DNA from: Alkalihalobacillus alcalophilus ATCC 27647 = CGMCC 1.3604
GTDB lineage: Bacteria; Bacillota; Bacilli; Bacillales; Bacillaceae_D
Direction: 5' to 3'
DNA length: 55,624 bases
NCBI RefSeq assembly: GCF_000292245.2
Contig: NZ_ALPT02000022.1
Coordinates: 1-55,624 of the forward strand
Position 1 is the stretch's first letter; each line of letters begins with the position of its first letter. The notes under the pieces are model-generated. The model was not told the DNA's origin, searched no databases, and saw only the letters and a program-made list of their open reading frames with translations. The position numbers and the translations under genes were made by a program. Shown one piece after another: positions 8,086 through 14,565 of the stretch.

Positions 8086-8748
8086 TTACTCATGTATTTT
8101 TGTCACATGGACGATATGTGGTAATTTATTTAACTCATTTAATACCGTCTCTTCTACATTTTGGTCGACTTCAATGACCATTAACGCTTCCTGACCTTTT
8201 TCTTTCCGAGATACTTCCATATGACCGATATTCATTTGTTGGTTTGCTAAAACATTGGCAACAGCCGCTATAACACCAAAACGGTCATTATGCACAACGA
8301 GAATGGCTGGATGATTTCCTGATAGCTTTAAGGCAAAGCCATTTAATTCAATGACTTCTATCTTCCCACCACCAATCGAAATTCCAACGAGTTCAATTCT
8401 TTCATTCTCTTTTTCTAAAACGACTTTTACCGTATTAGGATGATCCGTTTTGGCTTCTTCTTCAATAAATTCTATATCCATTCCATTCTTTTCGGCTATT
8501 TTAACCGCCTCTGGCAACCGTAAATCATCTGTTTCAAAATCTAAAATACCTGCTACTAAAGCAACATCCGTACCATGACCTTTATATGTTTTGGCAAAAG
8601 AACCGTATAAGTAAAAGCTCGCTTTTTTTGGTTCCTGACCAAATAATGTTCTCGCTACTTTCCCAATTCTAGCAGCACCAGCTGTATGAGAGCTTGACGG
8701 ACCAACCATAACAGGGCCGATAATATCAAAAACCGTGCGATACTTCAT
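8086..8748 (-). CDS. sdaAB: L-serine dehydratase, beta subunit
   Basis: Partner of the alpha subunit in L-serine deamination. The N-terminal part has the family motif GPVMVGPSSSHTAGAARIGK and the C-terminal 70 residues form an ACT domain, a fold that often binds amino acids, beginning near NDRFGVIAAVANVL. The ATG at 8748 is preferred because AAAGGAG lies nine bases upstream; a TTG two codons earlier is in frame but too close to that site. It is the first gene of sdaAB-sdaAA-recG. The 170 bases upstream are AT-rich, but I could not pick a convincing promoter. Confidence 0.96.
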   Translation of the reverse strand: MKYRTVFDIIGPVMVGPSSSHTAGAARIGKVARTLFGQEPKKASFYLYGSFAKTYKGHGTDVALVAGILDFETDDLRLPEAVKIAEKNGMDIEFIEEEAKTDHPNTVKVVLEKENERIELVGISIGGGKIEVIELNGFALKLSGNHPAILVVHNDRFGVIAAVANVLANQQMNIGHMEVSRKEKGQEALMVIEVDQNVEETVLNELNKLPHIVHVTKIHE

Positions 8749-8923
8749 AAGCAAATTCTCCTTTTAGGTTATTTCTATATTAATAAAACGAATTGTTCTC
8801 TTTTTACTTCCCTCCTATCTTAGCATGAAAAGGATAAAAGGTTAACTATTCTACGTTTTTAATCAAAGGATTTGAAAGGCTACTATCATTTTTTTCTAGT
8901 TCTTAACAGCTATTACTAGACAT

Positions 8924-8961
8924 AAAAAAGCCACCTATCCCAATGATAAGGTAGCTTTTTA
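8924..8961 (-). terminator. Terminator downstream of fakA
   Basis: On the minus strand AAAAAGCTACCTTATC pairs with GATAGGTGGCTTTTT around a short loop and ends in a T-run. It separates yloU-fakA from sdaAB-sdaAA-recG. The flanking A-run means it could also work on the plus strand. Confidence 0.88.
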
Positions 8962-8986
8962 TCTCATTTTTTCACTCTTTACCTCA

Positions 8987-10678
8987 TTACTCTACTGAGA
9001 TAATAAATGAGTATAACGGCTGGTCGCCTTTATGCAAGTCAATCTCAACATCTGGATAGGTCTCTTCGATATAATCATAAATCGATTCAGACTCTTCATC
9101 TGTCGCATCTTCCCCTTGAAGTATTGTTACGATCTCACTTTCTTCATCGATCATGTTATCCATTAATTGTTTTGTGACCGCGATTTTATCCACTCCGGCA
9201 CTGACAATTTTCTTTTCAGAAATCCCCATAAAGTCATCTTTTTTGATATCGATTCCATCCATCGCTGTATCACGAACCGCAAAAGTAACTTGTCCAGATT
9301 TAATCTGAGACATCGCTGATTCCATCATATCCGCATTTTCATTTAAACCTTGGTTTGGATTAAATGCGAGTAATGCTGCTAATCCTTGAGGAACCGTTTT
9401 TGACTTCACAACTGAAACATTTTCTGCCACAACTTCAGCTGCTTGCTCCGCTGCCATAATAATATTGCTATTATTAGGTAAAATAATGATATTTTTAGCA
9501 TTAACCTCGCCAATAGCCTTCACGATATCCTCGGTACTCGGATTCATCGTTTGGCCACCTTCAATGACAACGCCAGCTCCTAATCCTTTAAAGAGCTTAC
9601 CAATTCCCGCACCCATTGTAACGGTAATAATACCAAATTCACTTTTTTCTTTCGGTGTCTGTTCAGAAGAAGGCTTTTCATCATAAACGGGATGAGCATC
9701 TTCTAGAAGACTCGTATGTTGTTCACGCATGTTTTCAATTTTAATATGAATCATTTCACCAAAAACTTGAGCTCTTGATAACACTTCACCAGGTGTTTCA
9801 GCATGGATATGTACTTTTAAAAGATCTTCATCTGAAACGACTAATAAAGAATCACCAATTTCACTCAAACTTTTACGAAACGCTTCTTCATTATAAGGAG
9901 TTTCTTTTAATTTCTCCTCTTCAAACCGAACCATTACTTCTGTACAGTATCCATAAACAATATCTTCAGTCGCCATGTGACTTTGTGCGTGATGTTCTAC
10001 TTTAATTAACGTATCCATTTGCTTGGATTCTTCCGTAAATTGTTCGCTCACTTCTCCTCCACGTAAAATCGCAAGGAAACCTTCATAAATGTAAAGGAGG
10101 CCTTGACCACCAGAATCCACCACACCCACTTCTTTAAGAACAGGTAATAAATCTGGCGTACGTTTAAGGGAAGCTTGTCCCTCTTTTACGACTTCTTCCA
10201 TCACTTTTAAAACGTCTGTTTCTTTTTGAGCGATCACAGTTGCTTGTTTAGCGGCATCTTTAGCTACCGTTAAAATCGTCCCTTCAACTGGCTTCATGAC
10301 AGCTTTATAAGCTGTCTCCACCCCACGTTCTAACGCTTGTGCAAGTTCCGGTGCATTGATCACTTTTTTTCCTTCCACCGCTTTTGAAAAGCCTCGGAAT
10401 AATTGCGAAAGAATAACGCCGGAGTTCCCACGTGCCCCCATAAGCAATCCTTTTGCAAACGCACCCGCGACTTTCCCTACATCATCACTTCCTAATTGTT
10501 TCACTTCTTTTACACCTGAAGTGATGGAAAGGTTCATATTCGTTCCTGTATCCCCATCTGGGACAGGAAAAACATTAAGTGAATCTACAATTTTCACATG
10601 GCGCGACAATTGGCCGGCCCCTTCGATAAACATTTGAGCCAGCTTTTGACCTTCAATCTGTTTTAATGACACTGACAT
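8987..10678 (-). CDS. fakA: Fatty acid kinase catalytic subunit FakA (YloV, DAK2 domain)
   Basis: ATP-dependent kinase that phosphorylates fatty acids presented by a FakB binding protein, feeding acyl-phosphate to phospholipid synthesis. The protein is 563 residues. The N-terminal DhaL/DAK2 domain has the nucleotide and metal site NVFPVPDGDTGTNMNLS near residues 35-50, and the C-terminal half is the DegV-like domain typical of the YloV family. No fakB lies in the window. It follows yloU with an 18-base gap. Older annotation calls this family dihydroxyacetone kinase-like, which is probably misleading here. PlsX, in the fapR operon about 4.5 kb away, links acyl-phosphate with acyl-ACP, so the two are functionally related. 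Confidence 0.93.
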   Translation of the reverse strand: MSVSLKQIEGQKLAQMFIEGAGQLSRHVKIVDSLNVFPVPDGDTGTNMNLSITSGVKEVKQLGSDDVGKVAGAFAKGLLMGARGNSGVILSQLFRGFSKAVEGKKVINAPELAQALERGVETAYKAVMKPVEGTILTVAKDAAKQATVIAQKETDVLKVMEEVVKEGQASLKRTPDLLPVLKEVGVVDSGGQGLLYIYEGFLAILRGGEVSEQFTEESKQMDTLIKVEHHAQSHMATEDIVYGYCTEVMVRFEEEKLKETPYNEEAFRKSLSEIGDSLLVVSDEDLLKVHIHAETPGEVLSRAQVFGEMIHIKIENMREQHTSLLEDAHPVYDEKPSSEQTPKEKSEFGIITVTMGAGIGKLFKGLGAGVVIEGGQTMNPSTEDIVKAIGEVNAKNIIILPNNSNIIMAAEQAAEVVAENVSVVKSKTVPQGLAALLAFNPNQGLNENADMMESAMSQIKSGQVTFAVRDTAMDGIDIKKDDFMGISEKKIVSAGVDKIAVTKQLMDNMIDEESEIVTILQGEDATDEESESIYDYIEETYPDVEIDLHKGDQPLYSFIISVE

Positions 10679-10695
10679 TTCCTCCTTAACAGCAC

Positions 10696-11058
10696 CTACG
10701 GATTCGTGACCCGAACTCCTTGAACAAAAATATTCACGGAATCCACATCAAGACCTAACATTTGTTCTAATTGGTATTTTACTTTTGTTTGAACATTATA
10801 AGCTACTTCAGAAATTTTCGTACCGTAACTTACGATGATATACATATCAATATGAATTTGTTCTTCCTCTTCACGAATGACTACACCGCGACGGAAGTTC
10901 TCTTTGCCTAATAATTCACTTAACCCATCTTTAATTTGTTTTTGTGAAGCCATTCCGACAATTCCGTAACAATCTACAGCTGCTCCACCTGCAATTGTCG
11001 CGACAACCTCTGTTGAAACATCTACAACACCTAGTTGAGTTTTCATTTCGATAGACAA
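10696..11058 (-). CDS. yloU: Asp23/Gls24 family envelope stress protein (YloU)
   Basis: Member of the Asp23/Gls24 (DUF322) family, 120 residues, associated with the cell envelope in other Firmicutes; its biochemical role is not settled. The motifs TIAGGAAVDCYGIVGMA and VNIFVQGVRV are typical. The start is TTG at 11058, with GGAGGA about eight bases upstream. It sits directly before fakA and diverges from rpmB, as in B. subtilis. No membrane segment is present, so any envelope link would be through a partner. Confidence 0.92.
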   Translation of the reverse strand: MSIEMKTQLGVVDVSTEVVATIAGGAAVDCYGIVGMASQKQIKDGLSELLGKENFRRGVVIREEEEQIHIDMYIIVSYGTKISEVAYNVQTKVKYQLEQMLGLDVDSVNIFVQGVRVTNP

Positions 11059-11201
11059 TTTACATTCCTCCTTATGTTAGCCAACGACTTTTTGGGTTAT
11101 TGCCATTTTACTATAATCTAGGTAATTTTAAAAGTGCTTTTGGAAGCGTAACATATTCTTGGTGTCAAGTCCATTTACTTGATCATATTTCTTGAATTCT
11201 A

Positions 11202-11230
11202 TTGCATTCTTAATTTGGCTATGCTACTAT
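11202..11230 (+). promoter_or_regulatory. Vegetative promoter of rpmB
   Basis: TTGCAT (11202-11207), a 17-base spacer and TACTAT (11225-11230) form a good sigma-A promoter, followed by AAGGAGGTG before the rpmB ATG at 11284. Confidence 0.78.
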
Positions 11231-11283
11231 ATTCAAGTATGATTCGGAGGAATTCGTATTGTGTGTATAAGGAGGTGCTTTTC

Positions 11284-11472
11284 ATGGCTCGTAAATGTTA
11301 TATTACAGGTAAAACGGCTAAGAGTGGTAACAAACGTTCTCACGCTTTAAATAAAACGAAGCGTTCTTGGGGTGTAAACGTACAAAAAGTTCGTATCCTA
11401 GTTGACGGTAAACCAAAACGTGTATACGTATCAACTCGTGCACTTAAATCAGGTAAAGTAGAACGCGTTTAA
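11284..11472 (+). CDS. rpmB: 50S ribosomal protein L28
   Basis: Basic 62-residue protein of the large ribosomal subunit. It starts MARKCYITGK and contains the conserved segment RSHALNKTKRSWGVNVQKV. This form has a single cysteine and no CxxC pairs, so it is a zinc-independent L28. The ATG at 11284 has AAGGAGGTG seven bases upstream; the longer frame from 11179 includes the promoter and is not real. It is transcribed against its neighbours. Its transcript runs through one and a half repeat units before the terminator at 11643. Confidence 0.98.
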   Translation: MARKCYITGKTAKSGNKRSHALNKTKRSWGVNVQKVRILVDGKPKRVYVSTRALKSGKVERV

Positions 11473-11475
11473 TTG

Positions 11476-11592
11476 AAAAAAGCGAAGGCGACTGCTTAGA
11501 AAGTGTAGAAAATAAAGACAAGATCATAAAGGTGCTTTTTACCTTTTGGAATTGGCGTATTTTCCTAGCTTTTTAGGAGCCATAGCTGGATT
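11476..11592 (+). repeat. Long-hairpin repeat unit, type D, in the rpmB 3' untranslated region
   Basis: Begins four bases after the rpmB stop. The left arm (GGCGACT, then TTAGAAAGTGTAGAAAAT) is complementary to the right arm (ATTTTCCTAGCTTTTTAGGAGCC). An inner hairpin AAAGGTGCTTTTTACCTTT keeps the GCTTTTT loop seen in other units. It ends in AGCTGGATT like the array members further right. Confidence 0.88.
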
Positions 11593-11637
11593 AAAAAAGC
11601 GAAGGCGACTGCTTAAAAAGCGTAGCTGAACGAATTA
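11593..11637 (+). repeat. Truncated repeat unit after type D unit
   Basis: Starts with AAAAAAGCGAAGGCGACTGC exactly as the preceding unit does, then jumps to TAGCTGAACGAATT, which resembles the unit end. The central hairpin is missing, as if by an internal deletion. Confidence 0.7.
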
Positions 11638-11642
11638 AAAAA

Positions 11643-11673
11643 CAAAAAAGCACCGGACTTCGGTGCTTTTTTG
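11643..11673. terminator. rpmB terminator, probably shared with spoVM
   Basis: GCACCGGACTTCGGTGC forms a compact stem with flanking A- and T-runs, so it works in both directions. It ends rpmB from the left and immediately follows the spoVM stop from the right. Confidence 0.95.
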
Positions 11674-11754
11674 TTATCCTTTTTTAAATGAGCTAAGAAT
11701 GACCCGCACAAATCCACCTAAAAATTTCGGTAGCTTGATTGTGTAGAATTTCAT
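11674..11754 (-). CDS. spoVM: Stage V sporulation protein M
   Basis: A 26-residue amphipathic peptide that, in B. subtilis, recognises the curvature of the forespore outer membrane, recruits SpoIVA for coat assembly and inhibits FtsH. The predicted product runs from MKFYTIKLPKFLGG to SSFKKG, matching the known 26-residue SpoVM in length and nearly throughout in sequence, including the key Pro9 region. A very strong GAGGAGGAGG site precedes the ATG at 11754. The position next to rpmB matches B. subtilis. It should be under sigma-E in the mother cell, but I could not assign a clear sigma-E promoter upstream. It is too short for routine gene finders. Confidence 0.97.
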   Translation of the reverse strand: MKFYTIKLPKFLGGFVRVILSSFKKG

Positions 11755-12084
11755 AAATCCTCCTCCTCAAACTTAAATGACCACCAATTGTTTTGCGAGT
11801 TGACATCAAATAGGCCATCGTATAATTCCGTTCCAAAAGCAATTCCTCTAAGTTTAACAATCGAAAAAAATACTAGCTAATGAAGCCTTTCAATAAATAG
11901 ATAATCGCAAAAAGGGCATTAAACCGACCTCAGCAATAAACAATACATACTCACTTCTACTAGTATATTCACCACCATTAAACTATTCCTCTTTTTTCAA
12001 TAACGTGAAACAAAAACTAAAAACAAAAGGAATTCACTTTTCTTTACAATCAAGCTTATGCCAAAAAAACGAGTTTATGACATT
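11755..12084. other. Intergenic stretch upstream of spoVM, no gene seen
   Basis: AT-rich sequence that should contain the spoVM promoter. A 19-codon minus-strand reading frame is present, but with only a weak ribosome site, and I do not call it. No recognisable remnant of thiN, which lies between rpe and spoVM in B. subtilis, was found. Confidence 0.5.
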
Positions 12085-12203
12085 AAAAGCGGAGGCGACT
12101 GGGCAGATTACGAAGAAAATTAAGGGATTTCCACAAAGGGGCTCTTTCCCTTTTGGCAATCACGTATTTTCACAGTAATCTAGGAGCCGCAGCTGGATAG
12201 ATT
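12085..12203 (+). repeat. Long-hairpin repeat unit, type A (copy 1)
   Basis: 119 bases starting AAAAGCGGAGGCGACTGGGC. AGATTAC and GAAAAT on the left pair with ATTTTC and GTAATCT on the right. The inner hairpin pairs AAAGGG with CCCTTT and part of GATTTCC. It ends in GCAGCTGGATAGATT. It differs from copy 2 (12444-12562) at very few positions. Confidence 0.88.
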
Positions 12204-12323
12204 AAAAGCGAAGAATGGCGTTTAGGAGTGAGGAAAAATAAGGGCAGCCGTGGAAGTCGCTTTTTGACTTCCTTAGGATGGACGATTTTTCCCGAGCTCC
12301 TGCCATTCGCAGCTGGATAGATT
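12204..12323 (+). repeat. Long-hairpin repeat unit, type B (copy 1)
   Basis: 120 bases. GAATGGC, AGGAG and GAGGAAAAAT on the left pair with ATTTTTCCCGAG, CTCCT and GCCATTC on the right. The inner hairpin GGAAGTCGCTTTTTGACTTCC is a perfect stem round the GCTTTTT loop. It shares unit ends with type A but has a different core. Confidence 0.9.
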
Positions 12324-12443
12324 AAAAGCGGAGAATGGCGTTTAGGAGTGAGGAAAAATAAGGGCAGCGGTGGAAGTCGCTTTTTGACTTCCTAAGGATG
12401 CACGATTTTTCCCGAGCTCCTGCCATTCGCAGCTGGATAGATT
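12324..12443 (+). repeat. Long-hairpin repeat unit, type B (copy 2)
   Basis: Head-to-tail duplicate of the preceding unit, differing at only a handful of positions, none of which breaks the long stem. This looks like a recent tandem duplication. Confidence 0.9.
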
Positions 12444-12562
12444 AAAAGCGGAGGCGACTGGGCAGATTACGAAGAAAATTAAGGGATTTCCACAAAGGGG
12501 CTCTTTCCCTTTTGGAAATCACGTATTTTCACAGTAATCTAGGAGCCGCAGCTAGATAAATT
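12444..12562 (+). repeat. Long-hairpin repeat unit, type A (copy 2)
   Basis: Nearly identical to the unit at 12085-12203. One difference restores GGAAATC in the inner hairpin, where copy 1 has GGCAATC, so this copy has the better stem. Confidence 0.88.
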
Positions 12563-12685
12563 AAAAGCGGAGAGTGTTTGCCCAAGAGTGAGAAAAAATA
12601 CAGGGCTGGCTAAAAAAGTCGCTTTTTGACTTTTATAGACAGACCGATTTTTCTCGAACTCTTAACGCTCGCAGCTGGATAAATT
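12563..12685 (+). repeat. Long-hairpin repeat unit, type C
   Basis: 123 bases. GAGTGTT, AAGAGTGAG and AAAAAAT on the left pair with ATTTTTCTCGAACTCTT and AACGCTC on the right. The inner hairpin is AAAAAGTCGCTTTTTGACTTTT. Compared with type B, several stem pairs change on both sides together, such as AGGAG/CTCCT to AAGAG/CTCTT. Confidence 0.9.
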
Positions 12686-12730
12686 AAAAGCGGAGAGCGT
12701 TTGCTCAAGAGTGAGAAAAAATACAGAGCT
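12686..12730 (+). repeat. Left half of another type C repeat unit
   Basis: Starts AAAAGCGGAGAGCGTTTGCTC and repeats the left arm through AAAAAATACAG, then stops without the hairpin or right arm. It marks the broken end of the array. Confidence 0.8.
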
Positions 12731-12740
12731 TAATTAGTTT

Positions 12741-12925
12741 ATTCACACTCTAATTTCTCCTGAACTGATTTTTCATTACCTATCCCGCGTTTTCGCACCC
12801 TAATTCCTCCAACCCACCAGTTTCATTACCTTTCCCACCTTTTTCGCACTCTAATCCCACCAGCACGGCTTTTCATTACCTATTCCTCTTTTCACCCCCA
12901 TTCACCACTCTTAATCCCCGCCAAC
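12741..12925 (+). repeat. Degenerate 49-51-base tandem repeat, about 3.7 copies
   Basis: Pyrimidine-rich units around CACTCTAAT, TTTCATTACC and CCTTTTTCGC recur at about 50-base spacing, starting near 12741, 12791, 12842 and 12891. No reading frame runs through them on either strand. They abut the half unit of the hairpin array and end before the rpe terminator. Confidence 0.75.
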
Positions 12926-12937
12926 CAACTTAACCGC

Positions 12938-12978
12938 AAAACAAAAAGAGCCTAACATCAAATTAGACTCTTTGTTTC
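12938..12978 (-). terminator. Terminator of the operon ending in rpe
   Basis: On the minus strand AACAAAGAGTCTAA pairs with TTAGGCTCTTTTTGTT around a seven-base loop and ends in a T-run. It closes the transcript that includes prpC-prkC-rsgA-rpe. Confidence 0.9.
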
Positions 12979-12991
12979 TTTTCATTCCATA

Positions 12992-13639
12992 TTATTCGCC
13001 ACGTATAGCCTTTATAGCTTCACCACGGTCAGCTTGATTATAAATGGCGGAGCCGGCAACAAGTACATTGGCTCCTGCCTCTACACACAGCTTGGCGGTT
13101 TCGGGATTGACTCCACCATCAACTTCTATATCAAGAGATAAATTCAACTTATCCGCTAAATTTTTCACTTCCGTAATTTTCGGTAACACCGATTCAATAA
13201 ACGATTGACCACCAAAACCTGGATTAACCGTCATTAATAAAACGAGCGAAACGTCCTTAATAATCGGCTCAATCGCACTGACAGGAGTAGCTGGGTTAAT
13301 GACAACACCAGGTTTTACACCGTGCTCTTTGATTAAATGAATCGTCCGATGTAAATGCGGGCATGCTTCTGCATGAACGGAAATAATATCGGCACCTGCC
13401 TTGGCAAATGCTTCAATATATAAATCAGGATTTTCAATCATTAAATGAACATCCAATGGTAAATCCGTTACGGGTCGAATCGATTGTACGACAAGAGGAC
13501 CAATCGTGATATTCGGCACAAAATGACCATCCATGACATCGACATGAATATAATCGGCCCCTCCTCGTTCTACTTCTTTAATATCTTCCGCTAATTTTGC
13601 AAAATCAGCCGAAAGAATTGAGGGAGCTATTTTTATCAT
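12992..13639 (-). CDS. rpe: Ribulose-phosphate 3-epimerase
   Basis: Interconverts ribulose 5-phosphate and xylulose 5-phosphate in the pentose phosphate pathway. It is a 215-residue TIM barrel with the family signatures HVDVMDGHFVPNITIG (metal and substrate site, near residues 32-47), MTVNPGFGGQSF and DIEVDGGVN. It overlaps rsgA by four bases and is the last gene of its operon, as usual in Bacillus except that thiN does not follow. Confidence 0.97.
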   Translation of the reverse strand: MIKIAPSILSADFAKLAEDIKEVERGGADYIHVDVMDGHFVPNITIGPLVVQSIRPVTDLPLDVHLMIENPDLYIEAFAKAGADIISVHAEACPHLHRTIHLIKEHGVKPGVVINPATPVSAIEPIIKDVSLVLLMTVNPGFGGQSFIESVLPKITEVKNLADKLNLSLDIEVDGGVNPETAKLCVEAGANVLVAGSAIYNQADRGEAIKAIRGE

Positions 13640-14523
13640 TTGTCGTATCTCCTTTTTTGCGAATTGATTTCTTCTAAAAACTGCAAATAATGTTGATATC
13701 GTTGTTCACTTATATCACCTTTATCTACTGCTTCCTTCACCGCACACTTAGGTTCGGATGTATGCGTACAGCCACGGAATTTACATTGATTTAACCGAGC
13801 AAGCATTTCGGGAAAGTACTCACTTAAATCTCCTGCTTCTATTTGAGTAAAGTCAAGAGAGCTAAAGCCAGGCGTATCGGCAATTAACCCTTGCCCAACT
13901 GGAATCAATTCAACATGGCGGGTCGTATGTTTTCCTCTTCCTAAATGAGTCGATATTTGATTTGTTTCAATATCAAGCTCTGGTTTTAGTACATTTAAAA
14001 GCGATGATTTCCCAACACCAGACTGTCCTGCTACAACCGAAATTCTCTCCTCAATAAAAGGCAACAACTTTTCGATTGAATCTTCTTCATTTGTCGTCGT
14101 TAAGATAACTCGATAGCCTAACTGTTGATAAACTGCTTGATATTGACTGATATTACCCATTTGCTCTTCGGTTAATAAATCCATCTTGCTAATAATAATT
14201 AATGGTTCAATTTGATTTGATTCAATATGAACTAAAAACCTGTCGAGTAGGGCTGGACTAAAATCTGGTTCTAATGCTGAAAAAACAAGGAGTGCTTGGT
14301 CTACATTAGCAATCGGCGGGCGTATTAGTTCATTTTTTCGTTCGGCAATGTCTAAAATATAGCCATCTGTTTTGTTCTCTGCTTCATATTCCACGGTATC
14401 TCCAACAAGTGGTTTAATGCCTCGATTGCGAAAATTACCTCGCCCACGACATTGAATCAACTCATCACCTGCTTGAACATAATAAAACCCACTTAAAGCT
14501 TTCATAATCTTACCTGTTGCCAT
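13636..14523 (-). CDS. rsgA: Ribosome small subunit-dependent GTPase A (RsgA/CpgA)
   Basis: Late 30S ribosome assembly GTPase. About 295 residues. The GTPase motifs are circularly permuted, the hallmark of the family: G4 (IIISKMDL) comes before G1 (GQSGVGKSSLLN) and G3 (DTPG). An N-terminal OB-fold precedes them, and a C-terminal zinc finger (CKFRGCTHTSEPKC) follows. The ATG at 14523 is chosen for its GGAGGG site; an in-frame TTG at 14550 lies upstream of that site. In B. subtilis this protein is a target of PrkC, the gene just upstream. Confidence 0.97.
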   Translation of the reverse strand: MATGKIMKALSGFYYVQAGDELIQCRGRGNFRNRGIKPLVGDTVEYEAENKTDGYILDIAERKNELIRPPIANVDQALLVFSALEPDFSPALLDRFLVHIESNQIEPLIIISKMDLLTEEQMGNISQYQAVYQQLGYRVILTTTNEEDSIEKLLPFIEERISVVAGQSGVGKSSLLNVLKPELDIETNQISTHLGRGKHTTRHVELIPVGQGLIADTPGFSSLDFTQIEAGDLSEYFPEMLARLNQCKFRGCTHTSEPKCAVKEAVDKGDISEQRYQHYLQFLEEINSQKRRYDK

Positions 14524-14565
14524 GTAAACCCTCCATTTGTTTTCTCGCAAAATTAATTTTATCTT

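Noticed and set aside
11900..12040. Short minus-strand peptide of 19 codons upstream of spoVM
   Set aside because: Ribosome site is only AGAGGA, the peptide is unremarkable, and no homologue is recognised. Chance is more likely.
12085..12730. CRISPR-like array
   Set aside because: Units are about 120 bases with no short identical repeats alternating with unique spacers, and no cas genes are nearby. The units are palindromic throughout.
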